In this document: one piece after another, positions 9,873-21,313 of the stretch
Position numbering within the stretch: position 1 is the stretch's first letter
Layout of the letters: each line of letters begins with the position of its first letter
Assembly: GCA_043228905.1 (NCBI GenBank)
Contig: JBHGNT010000005.1
Span: 13,268,001-13,332,000 of the forward strand
DNA from: Azolla caroliniana
Lineage: Eukaryota > Polypodiophyta
DNA: 64,000 nucleotides
Direction: 5' to 3'
Notes under the pieces: generated by a model
Seen by the model: the letters and a program-made list of their open reading frames with translations, nothing else
Databases searched by the model: none
What the model was told of the DNA's origin: nothing
Made by a program: the position numbers and the translations under genes

Positions 9873-10355
9873 TGTTAGGAAACAGGTCCCTCTGGATGGG
9901 AAGTGAGAAGAACAGTACTGATGAGCAAACTCAGCCGAGGCCGATAGGTCGAGGCCGAAACAGGATGACGAGTACCCGGCAAGAGCCGGATGGTGAAGAC
10001 CTGGTGAGAACCAGATGTGGAGTACCCGGCAAGAGCCGAATGGTGAAGACCCGGTGAGAACCGGATGACGTGTGCTCGGCAAGCGCCGGATGATGTAGGC
10101 CCGGTGATGAGTGCTCACCGGATGAAGGGACATATTCGTAAATATGTTTCTGAGAGTCCATCGGGGCTATATTTGTAAATAGCCGAAAAATCATATTAGT
10201 ATAAATATGACTTAGGGCAAACTTAGTATGTTTTTTTTGTTGTCATTCTTGTTGGTGCAAGATTAGAGTGCGTAACTGTGTACAGAGAGAGTGAGAGAGT
10301 GGAAGAGGTCGTTGCCTCTATTGTAACCGCCGATGGTTATAACTCCCATCATGTC
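9873..10355 (+). repeat. LTR D, truncated LTR of the B/C family
   Basis: Starts TGTTAGG directly in the gag of C. U3 has a tandem CCGG-rich repeat (ACCCGGCAAGAGCC recurs near 9977 and 10027) and the palindrome CATATTCGTAAATATG at 10131-10146. A second palindrome (GGCTAT-N8-ATAGCC near 10165-10184) and a TATAAATATGACTTAGGGC box near 10200 are shared with B. It stops near 10355 where element E begins, so it is a 3'-truncated or solo LTR. Confidence 0.78.
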
Positions 10356-10361
10356 TCTAAA

Positions 10362-12520
10362 CTATGTATGTTTTTCCATGCTCAATCCCTTCGTAAGAAT
10401 ATCAGCAACTTGCTGATTTGTACTTACATATAACAGATCCACTTCTCCATCAATCACTTTTTCACTAACAAAGTGATAATGCACTTCAATGTGCTTTGTT
10501 CTTGCATGGAACACGAGGTTTTTTGCTAGTTGAATGCTGCTCATATTGTCACACCAAATTGTGACAACACCATCCCAAATCAGAAAGCAATCTTCTGATC
10601 CATACCTCTTCACAGGTAGTTATTGCAACTCCTCTATACTCAGCTTCAGTACTTGACAATGCAACAATAGCTTGTTTCTTGCTACTCCATGAAATTGCTG
10701 CACTTCCCAATGTAAACATATATCCACTTGTGGATCTTCTGTCAGTTTGTCTTCTAGCCCAATCAACATCTGTATATCCTTCCAACTTTATGTCCAGATC
10801 AGCCCTATAAAATAGTCCATAGTTCTGAGTAGCTTTTACATACCTCAAAATTCTTCTTATGTAGTCCAAATGCGGCTTTGTTGGCTGTTGCATAAACTGG
10901 CTGACTAATCCAACAACATAACTCAAATAAGGTCTTGTTATGGTCAAATATATGAGGCTACCCACCATAGACCTGTACATGTTTACATCTTCTATTTTGG
11001 CTCCCAAATCAGCCCTCAATCTGAAGTTCTTATCTAGTGGTATACCAATAGGTTTGCATCCAAGCATACCATACTTCTTCAACATAGTTGTTGCATATTG
11101 TTTTTGCAACATATATATACCACTCTCATATCTAATAATCTCAATGCCAAGAAAGTATCTCAAATCTCCCAAATCCTGCATCTGAAATTGCATTTCCAGA
11201 TTTTTCTTCAACTTATCTCTTCCATTGAATCACCTCCAATGATTAGATCATCAACATATATCAAGATCACAACAATGCAATCATTTATCTTCTTTACATA
11301 TAATGATGGATCAGCCTTTGACATTTTGAAAGCAAATTTTTTCAGAGATTCTGAAAGTTCCCTATGTCATGCTCTCGGTGCTTGTCTCTCAGTCCATAGA
11401 GAGCCTTTTTCAGCTTACAAACATATTCAGGATGCTTCCTATCTTCAAAACCTAGTGGTTGACACATATACACTTCTTCTTCTAAGTTACCATGTAAAAA
11501 AGCATTTTTTACATCCATATGGTGCAGAACCCATCTTTTGGTTGCACTCATAACAAGTAATGTTCTCAAGGTTGCCATCTTTGCACCCGGTGCAAATGTT
11601 TCATCATAATCAATTCCTTGCAACTGGGCATATCCCTTTGCCACAAGTCTTGCTTTATGTCTACAGACATTTCCATTGGAATCATGCTTTGTCTTGTAGA
11701 CCCATTTGCAACCTACCACATTTTTTCCTTTTGGTAACTTTACCAAATCCCATGTTCTGTTTTTAGCCAATGCATCTATTTCTTCTTGCATTGCATTCAC
11801 CCATTTTTTCTCAGCTTTTGCTTCATCAAAGCTATTTGGATCAGGGATTTGTACCACTTTAGACATGTATGCACAATGCATAGCCATATATGTTTCATAA
11901 CCAAATCTTTCAATAGTCTTTTTCTCTCTGTCTGATCTTCTCAGTTTCTGATTTGCATCCTTCATTGCCCTTTCCATACCAGGGATTTTCAGGGATCCTA
12001 TACCAAGCTCATCATCTAATGATGTATCTGAATCTACATCTTCCATATTTCTAGACCCATCATCAAGCATTTCATATTCTGGCATCTTCTGTTTTCCCTT
12101 TTTATCATCATATTTTTTGTGTCTTGCATGTTTTCCACTCCATGCATTAGATTCAGATTTACTATCTGAGCTTCCCGATGGTCTAGTACAATCCATTGAT
12201 GTGGAACTTTGTTGTCCAACATTGTTTCCATCTCTATGGTTATCTCTTACATTTTCAAATTTATCCCTGTCTTCATTTTCACAGTCTTCATCAGTTTCTA
12301 CATTTAGTTTTGGGTTGTACCAGCTGCCCAACTCACCAAATATTACATCCCGACTTACCACAATCTTTTTTTTCAAAGGGTTATAGCATCTGCCCTTTTT
12401 GCTCCTCTGAATTTCCAACAAAAATACATTTTTCAGCTTTTGGATCAAGCTTACTTCCCACCTCAGGAAGTACATGGATATAGGCAAGGCATCCAAACAC
12501 TTTCAAGTGTCCTAAGCTAG
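10362..12520 (-). pseudogene. Element E reverse transcriptase-RNase H
   Basis: From 12496 down: integrase tail (GYKCYNP-type), acidic linker, then RT with WVYKTKHDSNGNV, DYDETFAP and HHMDVKNAFLHGNLEEEVYM (first catalytic Asp present), to KALYGL near 11390. A frameshift or small deletion follows. RT continues with IYVDDLIIGGD near 11230-11260 (YVDD intact). RNase H (11211-10362) has [19 protein letters not shown] and [14 protein letters not shown] frame change near 10600 and the loss of the last residues break it. Otherwise well preserved. Confidence 0.88.
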
Positions 12521-12521
12521 G

Positions 12522-13640
12522 TTACCTTCCATAGAAACATTCTTCAGGAGTTACATCATGTACTCCAGATGTTATACATCTATTTAGAATGTAGTTTGTT
12601 GTGTTTACAGCTTCTACCCAATAATACAATGGCATATTTTTCTCTGCCATTAATGCCCTTGCTATGGTCACCAACGTTCTATTTTTTCTCTCAACAACTC
12701 CATTTTGTTGTGGAGTATATCTACATGTGAACTGTCTCCTTATTCCTTGATTGCATAGAAAATTAGAAAACTCATTTGAGAAGTACTCTTCTCGTCCATC
12801 AAATCTTAAGCATTTTATTCTAGTTCTAGCCAGCTTTTCCACCATACATTCAAACTTACGAAAGCAATCAAATACTTCACTTTTTTCTTTCATGAAGTAA
12901 ACCCATGTTTTCCTTGAGCAATCATCAATGAAAGTTACATAAAACTTACATCCACTAATTGATGCATTTTTTGTTGGTCCCCATACATCTGTATGTACCA
13001 AATCCAACAAATTTTTGCTTACATGTCTTTCATGAGGGAAATGCAACTTGTTTTGCTTTCCGTATTTACATGCTTCACATACTTTTCCCATCTCACAGTC
13101 TTTTAGCTTCGGCAGTCCAGCCACTACATCTTTCCGCAACATATTTTTCAAAGTTTGCATGCTTATGTGACCGATTCTTTTATGCCACATTTCCACATCT
13201 GAGATTACACTTATTCCTTCTGCAAACATGGTTGTAATCTTCCTAGGCATATCCACATCTAACACAAACATCCTTCCTTCTTGTTTTCCTTTTACAATGA
13301 GCTTTTCATTTTTCTCTATGAAGCATCCACTTTGCTTAAACTTAACTTGCATTCCTTGCTCTACTATCTGTCCAACAGAAATCAGATTTTTTGCAAGGTT
13401 TGGAACATGCATCACATTTAGCATATAATTTGTTTTTCCTTTTTCTTCCCACAATGGGATATCTCCAACATGCTATATTTGGTGAGTAGTATTATCACCT
13501 GTCTGTACATAACCATGAATCTCTGGTTCTCTTAGACTTTCAAACCAGTTTTTATGTCCTGTCATATGATTAGATGCCCAAAATCTACATACCACATAAA
13601 CTCTTCATTGCATCTCTGTGAACATTCAGCTACTACTACT
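12522..13640 (-). pseudogene. Element E protease-integrase
   Basis: The integrase part is open for 310 codons from 13454. The pre-integrase zinc region (MWHKRIGH...CEACKYGKQNKL) is followed by the core with HTDVWGP, FIDDCSRKTW, RFDGREEYF and QQNGVVERKNRT, so the D-D-E residues can be placed. The protease just upstream (near 13575-13605) reads WYVDFG then shifts frame, because one base is lost in the usual DSGASNHMT. So the polyprotein is broken at the protease. Confidence 0.87.
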
Positions 13641-13649
13641 GTTTCTTGT

Positions 13650-14610
13650 TGCATCAGAAATGCACCATCTTTATCACAGTCTTCACTAGTTGAGGCATAA
13701 TTATTTTGCTGTCTCTTCATTGTTTTCTCATCATTTTGCTTTTAATAGCATGCAGCCTGTGTGTGGCCTAGTTTTCTAGAATACCAACAACCATCATCAT
13801 TCAAATAGGTTTGCTTACCTCTCCCTCGATTGCTCCCCCTGCCTTTGATGTTGTCTCTTCCACTAATGGGTTGTTGTCCTCTTCCTTGATAATTATTGTT
13901 GGTTCTAGCTAAACCAAATCTTCCATGGCCTCTTCCTCGGCCTCTTCCAGCACTATTGTGGAGGTCTTGCCCCTCATTCTTTGAGTTTCCTTCTTTCTTT
14001 CTTCTACATCATCCATTTGATTTCTTTCTTCTACTACAAGCATTGAAACCAGACCTAGAAAACTTGGGATATTATCCCTTGTGAGAATAGATGTTTTGAA
14101 ACTCTTGTATTGAGGTTCTAAGCCTATTAAGCATATTTCCACCTTATCATCATCTTCTATCTTCACATTAATAGAAGCAAGTGATTCACATACGCTCTTT
14201 ATTTTCAGAGCATACTCATTTACTGACATCTTACCTTTTTCCAAGGTATTTAGCTCAGTCTTCAACTGAAGCTTTCTTGCCTTTGTGTTCACTGCAAACA
14301 GTTTTAATAAACTGTCCCAAGCTTCTTTTGGAAGCATAACATCGTGTATGTGTCCAAGCATCGAATCTGAGATGCTAAATGACAACCAATGCAATACCTT
14401 TCTTGCCCCTTGGTTCCATTCCTTAAATGCTTTTATCTGTACAACAAATGCATTTTCTTTAGGGATCTCTGGAGCCTCTTCTAGGTCTCCTTCAATATAA
14501 TCACAATATCCTTTCCCCATAAGGATGTTTGTCATTTTGAATTTTCATGCCGGGAAATTGTTTTTGTCTAATTTTTCTGTGACTATTTGGCATGCATTCT
14601 CTGTAGCCAT
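13650..14610 (-). pseudogene. Element E gag
   Basis: 208 codons are open from 14535, with ATENACQIVTEKLDKNNFPA recognisable upstream to about 14610. It shows UBN2-type gag features (VNEYALKIKSVCESLA, EEAWDSL-like helix). The zinc knuckle near 13755-13800 reads CWYSRKLGHTQAAC, so its second Cys has become Ser. A frame break follows the acidic EEAEEEAMED stretch. Confidence 0.82.
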
Positions 14611-14736
14611 TTTCTCTTTCAATGTGGGTTAACATCCTAGAAAACTCTCTCTGATTCAGATCAGCAACCAAAAACTGACTTCTTAGATCCCTGTACTATT
14701 CTAATCTTCTTTATGAGCAACTCTACTTTGATACCA

Positions 14737-15071
14737 TGTTACGAAGGCGCTACAGCTCTTCTATGTGCACAACAAATTGTGATGTGCTAGATCGTTCACT
14801 GCTCAAGACAGAAAGGGGAAGGGGAAGGAGGCTTACCTCTACACAGTCCAAAAAGCTTCTACTTCATTACACGCAGAGCTCAACTCAGTCTCGTCTGTTT
14901 TCTATTTTTCTGCTCTTACCCTCTGCACTACTCTAACTCTTCTTCTTACTACTTACTACAACTTACTTTTTACCTAAGTACATAAGTGACTTATATATGT
15001 AGTTAATTAGCTGCCAATAGCTAATTAGATGTTTGTAGCTAATTAGCTGTCCGTAGCTAAATAGTTGTGCA
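14737..15071 (-). repeat. 5' LTR of copia E
   Basis: Begins TGTTACGAAGG right after the PBS and can be followed to GTGCA at 15071, about 335 bp. The right half repeats TAGCTAATTAGCTG-like words (15000-15060). The right boundary is set by the start of LTR F and is less certain than the left. Confidence 0.7.
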
Positions 15072-15073
15072 TA

Positions 15074-15472
15074 GGTTGAGCGGCAAGCTCAACCGGATCC
15101 GGATTGGATGAATAAGCCTGAGCCGAATCGGTGAGCCGGTGAGCTGGGGACCCGATTAGCCGGATCAAACAGTAACCGGAAGCCTAGTAGCAGCCTAGAT
15201 TACTAGGTAGTTAATGTCTCGTAGTTAGTGTCAGACGCTCGTGTGAGCATTGAAGTACCTGCTAGTACTTTTGTTAGTCCTTTATGGACTTGTATAAATA
15301 GTGTTGTTGAGCACGTTTTATGTACAGAGAACTATTATTGTTTTGTAATAGAATTTTGAGTTGTTCTTCTCTCTCTCTATCTCTCCCGCGTACACTTTGT
15401 GTTTTAATCTCTCTCTCTATTGCTATCCGGCAAGGCCGGTTTATCTGACGCTTCCGCACATAATCTTTCACA
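15074..15472 (+). repeat. 5' LTR of copia F
   Basis: Starts with a mutated TG (GGTTGAGC) and ends TTTCACA. It contains inverted GTTGAGC/GCTCAAC words at its start, CCGGATC motifs, TATAAATAG near 15294 and a CT-rich 3' part. Confidence 0.85.
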
Positions 15473-15519
15473 TGGTATTAGAGCGTGAGGGTTGAGAACC
15501 TCTGCAGCCGACATCCACA

Positions 15520-16640
15520 TCTGAAGAATCCCATAAAGCGGTACGGGTACAATGAGTACATGGCGCATCACTATACGTACATGACGAAGGTGGCGGAAGT
15601 GCATGAGCCGGAGAGCTACGCAGAAGCGGCAAAGGAAGCAAATTGGTGTGCCGCTATGGAAGAAGAAATGTGGGCACTCGATGCTAACGACACATGGGAC
15701 CTAGTTGACCCTCCCCGACACTGTAAACCGATCGGATGTAAGTGGGTGTACAAGGTAAAGTACAATGCCGATGGTTTGGTTAACCGGTACAAGGCCCGGT
15801 TAGTGGCGAAGGGATACGCATAGACCCACGTAATCGACTACGACGAGACCTTCGCCCCACTAACGAAGATGACGATGGTTCGTGTGGTGTTGGTGGTTGC
15901 TGCGATAAGGGGGTGGCATCTTCACTAGATGGACGTGAAGAATGCATTTCTTCAAAGTGATCTTGAAGAAGAGGTCTTTATGACCCAACCCCCCGGCTGA
16001 GGAAGTCACTTTATGGCCTGAAGCAAGCCCCCCAAGCTTGGAATGCGAAGATCACGCACTGGTTGCGGCCTCCATGTCCGACTCTTCGTTGTTCATCTGG
16101 CAAGGTCCAGACGGTCCGGTTTGCATCTTGCTGTATGTTGATGATCTAGTAATCACCGGACCTAGACTCGATGAAATCGGCCGAGTCAAGTCCCAACTGT
16201 CGCCGATCCATCTCTGGCTATATGTTTTCCCTTGGTAGCGCGGTTGTTGCGTGGAGCAGCAAAAAGCAGCCAACGGTGGCCCTTTCGAGCACTGAGGCTG
16301 AATACCGTGGCACTACTGTTGCCACCTGTGAAGCCATTTGGATTCGGCGACTGCTGCAAGACCTACGGATCGGGGTGCCGACCCTGATCCTTATATACTT
16401 CGACAACATAAGCAGCATGCAGCTCGCCAAGAACCCCGTATTCCATGCTCGCACAAAGCATATAGAAGTGCACTACCACTTCGTGCGTGAGTGTGTCCTG
16501 AGCAGTGAAGTCGAACTTTGGTATGTTCATACGGATCGGCAAGTTGCCGACATCTTCACCAAACCACTCGGATCGGACAAGTTGTAGCACTTCACTGAAA
16601 TGCTTGGTGTTCAGCATCTCGACGTGCCACACTTGAGGGG
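15520..16640 (+). pseudogene. Element F reverse transcriptase-RNase H remnant
   Basis: RT starts with RYGYNEYMAHHYTYMTK and continues to KGYA, where a TAG replaces a Gln codon found in N. A second TAG replaces Gln in HLHQMDVKNAF. After VFMTQPPG a deletion and frameshift lead to [11 protein letters not shown] near 16128-16155 (YVDD kept). The thumb region is deleted between KSQL and the RNase H part. RNase H (16171-16587) is well kept: [51 protein letters not shown]. Confidence 0.87.
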
Positions 16641-17267
16641 AAGAACGGGCAGAGACACCGGAATGGGCAAAGGCAAAGAGACTGTTGATTGCGCTAGTGA
16701 GGGAAGAACCGACGAGGGGAGAGACAAGAAGAAGAAAAGACCGAGTTGACAAAGGAAGTTGACACATCTAAACAAGACAGAACAAGTGGCAGCGGCGGCA
16801 GAGTCAAGAAGGATAGAGCCGACCAGAAGAAGAAAGCCAAGACCCGGACATGGTCCGATGTGGTGAAGAGCCTGGAACTGGAAGACGAATTGGGACCGAC
16901 TGATTCAGACAAGAGCTTGAACGAGTCGGAGACAGCCGATTCAATTCAATAGACGGATTCGGAAGAACTAGATAAATTTAAGGCCAAGAGGACGAGAAGG
17001 CAGCGAAAGTCGATGCCAACATGAAGGAATCGGCGAATCGGCAAGCGCTGAAGTCACAACAGCAAGGGAGCTGAGTTGGGCCTGTTGAGCAGACAAGCCG
17101 ACCGAGGAGGTCAAGGTGTGCAAAATCAAAAGGGTCGCGGCAAACGGGACTAGACCGGACAAGGAGCGTGAGCGAGGTGGAGTGGAACCAAAAGGAGCTG
17201 GGTGGAAGGACCGACTGCCATGGAGACTTACACTATGATCCGACCTCAAGTTGAGCTTGAGGGGGAG
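16640..17267 (+). other. Element F region between RNase H and polypurine tract
   Basis: About 630 bp. It holds a Lys/Asp/Ser-rich reading frame at 16746-16952 (KKDRADQKKKAKTR; ELGPTDSDKS). A similarly charged reading frame occurs at the same place in element N (43485-43928). Whether it is translated is unknown. The last 20 bases are the polypurine tract. Confidence 0.55.
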
Positions 17268-17668
17268 TGTTGAGCAGCAAGCTCAACTGGATCCGGATCG
17301 GGTAAATAAGCCTGAGCCGGATCGGTGAGCCGGTGAGCTAGGGAGCCGGTTAGCCGGATCAAACAGTAACCGGAAGCCTAGTAGCAGCCTAGACTACTAG
17401 GTAGTTAATGTCTCGTAGTTACTGTCAGACGCTCGTGTGAGCATTGAAGTACCTGCCAGTACTTCTATCAGTCCTTTATGGACTTGTATAAATAGTGTTG
17501 TTGAGCACGTTTTATATACAGAGAACTATTATTGTTTTGTAATAAAATTTTGAGTTGTTCTTATCTCTCTCTGTCTCTCCCATGTACACTCTATGTTTTA
17601 ATCTCTCTCTCTTTGTTGCTATCCGGCAAGGCCAGTTTGTCGGACGCTTCCACACATAATCTTTCACA
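17268..17668 (+). repeat. 3' LTR of copia F
   Basis: 401 bp, TGTTGAGC to TTTCACA, partner of 15074-15472. Right-flanking bases are TCACC. Confidence 0.87.
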
Positions 17669-17810
17669 TCACCTTTGTGTCCACTAGTAGCTAATTAGCT
17701 AATAGCTACTCTAGCTTATTTCTCAATAAGCATCACATACCTTTATTGAGCTTGCTTCTCAACAAGAGTGAAGTCAAGTTCGCTAAACGAAGAAGCTTGT
17801 AGGAAGGACC
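17669..17810. other. Spacer with LTR-like scraps
   Basis: 142 bp with TAGCTAATTAGCTAATAGC words like those in LTR E, and TTGAGCTTGCTTCTCAACA at 17756-17774, an inverted LTR end of the A/F type. Probably leftover LTR pieces. No gene. Confidence 0.45.
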
Positions 17811-19254
17811 GGGAGTCTGGAACCGATCCGATGGACTTGGTTACAGAAGACGACCATAACTAGGGAAAAGGCCGGAATCAGAGTCCTCAGAATAGGGACA
17901 AATCGGGGATAAGGTCGAAGTCAAGGGGGAGGCCCACTTTCTTTTATTGCAGAAAGCTGGGGCACTTCTAGAAGAATTGCAGACACTTCTAGAAAACCAA
18001 AAAGGGAGCCGGCGGTCTAGAACCGAAGAAGATTTCGGAGAGGAGAGGAACGTCGACAATTGAGACAAGTGAAGAAGAGGAGAGTGAGTTGCATCTTGTT
18101 AGCGATGAAAAGACATGGGTGCTCGACTCCGTTATGTTATTCCATCTGACCCCAACCAGAAGTGCTTCTCATCCTACAGAGCCGGAGATCAAGGTTCTGT
18201 CCCGATGGAGAATGAAGGTGCATGCCGAATTGTTGTTATAGGAAACGTGTTGCTGACAACATCAACCGGGTGCAAATTGTTGTTGAACCTGATATGAGCT
18301 GATCGGTTGGATGATGAAGGCTACACGAGTAGCATCCGGAATGGAGTCATGAAGTTCAGCAAAGGAAGCCTAATCGTGGCTCGAGCCCAAAAGATTAACA
18401 TGTTTTACCTTACGCATGCCCAAATATGCCGGGAAGAAGTGAACATGGTATCTGACCCTGCGGATGAGCTATGGCATAAGAAGTTGTGCCACATGAGCCA
18501 GAGGGAATGTGAAGACTTGCCGAAGATAACCTCATTCTGGAGGTGAAAGACGTGCACCTTGAGAAGTGTATCGGCTGTTTGGCGGGCAAGCAGAACCGAA
18601 CCTCTTTTTGAAACCCGACCACTGACAAGATGGAAAGAACTGTTGGAACTTGTGTATACCAATGTATGCCAGGTGGAAACAAAGTCACATGCTTGATCAA
18701 AGTACTTCATGACCACAGCCGAAAGCTGTGGGTCACACCGTTGAAGATGAAGGATCACATATTCACAATCTTCAAGGAATTCCACGCGAGAGTGGAAAGA
18801 GAAACCGGTTGGACGCTGAAGGCGGTTCGAGCGGACAACAGAGGTAAATACCGGGGGAAGTTCGAGGAGTATTGCTGGTAGAAGGAAATTCGGCTGGAAT
18901 TCACCATTCCGAAGACACCGTAGCTGAACAAATTGGCCAAAAGGATGAATCATACCATAATGGAGAGAGTCTGGAGTATGCTTGCACATGCCAAGCTGTC
19001 CAAGACGTTTTGGGCTGAGGTGTTGATGACAACGACATATGTAATAAATAGATCACCCTCAGCACCCTTGGATGGAGACACACCATAGAGAATATGGACC
19101 AGGAAAGACGTATCTTACTGGCATCTGAAGGTATTCGGTTGTCTCTACTACGTGCATGTAGCAAAGGAAAAGCGAGCAAAATTGGATCCGAAATCCCGGT
19201 CCTGCATATTCCTTGGTGAGGGACAGATATGCGCGAAAACTTATGTGAGGACCT
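17811..19254 (+). pseudogene. Remnant G: copia gag-protease-integrase, related to element B
   Basis: Decayed plus-strand copy of the B-type polyprotein. Order: zinc knuckle near 17940-17985 (FYCRKAGHF*KNCRHF), protease near 18110-18140 (TWVLDSV in place of VDSGAS), the region with EGACRIV and RNGVMKFSKGSLIVARA, the pre-integrase site (ELWHKKLCHMS), and the integrase core with HDHSRKLW, RADNRGKYRG and KEIRLEFT, ending in HLKVFGCLYYVHVAKEK near 19185. The protease Gly and an integrase Gly are changed and there are at least five stops. No LTRs are attached. It is cut at 19255 by the LTR of H. Older than B. Confidence 0.85.
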
Positions 19255-19342
19255 GTTGGTTATGCTCAACAAACAACAGAGAAGGAAGGCAAGAAGATAT
19301 AGACACAGAGATGAAGCTTTAATGGAAGCACTCTTTATTTAT

Positions 19343-19386
<44 letters not shown>

Positions 19387-19520
19387 AGACTTGATGTACA
19401 CGATATATCAAGCACTCTCACTTTACAATGTTAGGTTATCACCTATATACTAAGCCCTAACTCTTTAGACCAGTTCACACTAGGATACAAAGTGGAAGGA
19501 GTCGGCCTTTAATGCCAACA
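19255..19520 (-). repeat. 3' LTR of copia H
   Basis: 266 bp, TGTTGGTTATGCTC to ATGCCAACA. The adjoining AACTCCCTCG matches the polypurine-complement position in element B. Contains a long CT microsatellite. Confidence 0.75.
19344..19385. repeat. (CT)n microsatellite
   Basis: About 20 uninterrupted CT repeats inside LTR H. Confidence 0.95.
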
Positions 19521-19860
19521 AACTCCCTCGTAAAAGGCCTACTCTTTCCTACATATACATGTGTTTAGGGTTATCTCCCCCGTAAACCTAGATTACAATA
19601 AATTTATGTTACAAGTAGGTCGGCATATAGCCGAGTAGGCAGAGGTGAGGTCTGTGTCGAGCCTTGCTTGGCTCATTATCATGATTGATTCGGTTGACTC
19701 TTACCTTCTATTCCTCGTTCTCCTTTCTTCTGCTTTCTTCTGCTCGATCGCTTATCGCAGTCCCATCTTTGTCCTTAGTGCTCAGAAGTGTTGATCTGGG
19801 AGTGGCTTCATCAGGCAATTGGCGATGTTCACCTTGGTGTCGATCTTCCGGACTTCATGC
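19521..19860. other. Noncoding 3' region of copia H
   Basis: 340 bp between the LTR and RNase H of H. Pyrimidine-rich on the plus strand (TCTTCTGCTTTCTTCTGC near 19730). No reading frame I can support. Confidence 0.5.
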
Positions 19861-20440
19861 CTCTTCTCGGTTGTGAGCTCCCGGATGTGATGATACCCCA
19901 CCTCAATATGCTTGTCTTTTCGTAATAGACCAGATTGTTCATGAGGTCAACAGATAGTCAATGCAGCCAGATCGCTGCCTCTAATGTTGCTATGTACTCA
20001 GCCTCCGTGGTTGACAAAGTTGTACAGTCTTGATGTTTCGACCTCCATGATATAGCACCACCAACATAGGTGAAGATATAGCCATATGTTGACTTCCGAT
20101 TTTCCGTATTTCCGGCATAGTCGGAGTCAGTGTAGCCTTCGACTTCGGCTGAGGTTGTCAAACCGAAAGGGAGTTGTGTATCTTTGGTCCCTCTCAGGTA
20201 CCTGAAGATATGCTTGACAACCTACCAATGCATCCGTCTTGGGTTTGACATGTATCGGCTGACCACTCCTACCGCATAGGCTAGGTCGGGTCGGACGCCA
20301 CTATTGTGAACATGATACTTCCTACGGCCAATGCATAGGGCATCTTTCCATTCAGCTCTCTCTCCTTGTCTGATAGTCGGATTGACGTTGGAAGCGATGT
20401 TGGTGCTACCTTCACATTCTCTAATAGCAGTTGATCTTGA
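19860..20440 (-). pseudogene. Element H RNase H fragment
   Basis: Read leftwards: GKMPYALAVGSIMF (about 20310-20350), GVVSRYMSNPRRMHW (about 20222-20270), then EGYTDSDYAGNTENRKSTYGY, GGAISWRSKHQDC and LSTTEAEYIA at 20161-19958. This is a copia RNase H close to element B in wording. It is frameshifted at about 20180-20220. The upstream RT is missing. Confidence 0.82.
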
Positions 20441-21260
20441 CGTTGGAAGCCAAGATGGAATAACAGTTGATCTTGACAAAGTGAAGGCAATATTACAAGC
20501 ACCAACACCAACCAATGCAAAAGCTCTTAGTCGGTTCTTGGGACAAATTAGGTGGCATAATCGGATGATTCGCTATCTTGCCGATGTGGCCATACCGCTA
20601 TACAAAGCGGTGCACAAAACACCTTTCCAATGGACAACAGTAGAGCCAAATGCTTATGATTGCCTGAAGAAAATGCTTACTAAAGTTCTTGTGGTACAAC
20701 CTCTCGATTGGGAGAAACCTTTTTGACATGTATTTGTAGATGCGTTAGATGTGGGTATTGGCAGTTCCCTAATGCAGCTGACGGAGTTGAACTGGTATAG
20801 GCCAGTATATTACGCGAGTCGGAAACTCTCCAGCGCGGAAAGAAACTACTCGACAACCGAGCGGGAGGATCTTGGCATGATTTACATCATCAATAAATTC
20901 CAGCACTACCTATTGGGTCAGAAATTTACATTTCACGTCGACCATTTAGCGTAGCTATATTTAGTCACAAAACAGGAACTCACAAGCAAATTGGCAAGTT
21001 GGACATTACTGCTTTAGGAATTTGAATTCGACATTCTTCATAGACCAAGAGTGCAGCATGCAATAGCCACTTACCGCAATCGACGGGAGTCTGGGGAGGA
21101 CGGAACTGGAGTTAAGGATGATTTTTATGATGCTCAACTTTTTCGGGTCGACACAGTAGCAACCACATAGATGGGTGAGGATATGGCGGATGCATGGATT
21201 ACAAAAATGAGATTTTTTCTTAGTACAGCGCTACCACCCGATAATATGTCACTTGATGAA
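20440..21260 (+). pseudogene. Element I: end of RT and RNase H
   Basis: Starts GSQDGITVDLDKVKAIL, then ALSRFLGQIRWHNRMIRYL, FQWTTVE and the RNase H with VGIGSSLMQL, YYASRKLSSAERNYSTTERE and FHVDHLA, up to the stop at 20952. Further on, connection-domain and integrase-start residues (TKMRFFLSTALPPDNMSLDE) run into the LINE target site. A TGA after EKPF and other stops show decay. Gypsy K has the same sequence with YSTTEREAL. Confidence 0.85.
21246..21260. repeat. Left target-site duplication of LINE J
   Basis: ATGTCACTTGATGAA, identical to 29362-29376. Confidence 0.93.
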
Positions 21261-21313
21261 GATTGATGAGAGAGCGAGGAGCGATGGCAGCGATGAACAA
21301 AGTGTGACGAGCG

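Larger units (their letters stand above)
10356..15071 (-). mobile_element. Copia element E, 3' LTR missing
   Basis: Minus-strand Ty1/copia, AT-richer than its neighbours. From the right: LTR (14737-15071), PBS (14721-14736, complement TGGTATCAAAGTAGAG), gag, protease, integrase, RT and RNase H, which ends near 10362 against LTR D. No left LTR or polypurine tract is seen, so it was truncated or joined by rearrangement. Its protein sequence differs clearly from the other copias here, so it is a separate family. Confidence 0.86.
15074..17668 (+). mobile_element. Copia element F, internally deleted
   Basis: Plus strand, 2.6 kb. LTRs 15074-15472 and 17268-17668 (399 and 401 bp), differing at roughly 3% by eye. 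A PBS follows the 5' LTR (TGGTATTAGAGCG at 15473) and a polypurine tract ends in GAGGGGGAG at 17267. Gag, protease and integrase are gone: the leader joins directly to RT near 15520. RT is itself broken. I do not find a target duplication (GCATA left, TCACC right), so one flank was probably altered. A relative of A, L and N. Confidence 0.87.
19255..20440 (-). mobile_element. Copia element H, 3' end only
   Basis: Minus-strand copia fragment: a 3' LTR at 19255-19520, a polypurine-type run at 19521-19535, then RNase H reading from about 20440 down to 19860. It inserted in remnant G. Its right part is lost at the junction with gypsy I near 20440. Confidence 0.75.

Noticed and set aside
17268-17668. 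Target duplication for copia F
   Set aside because: Flanks GCATA and TCACC do not match, so I do not claim one.
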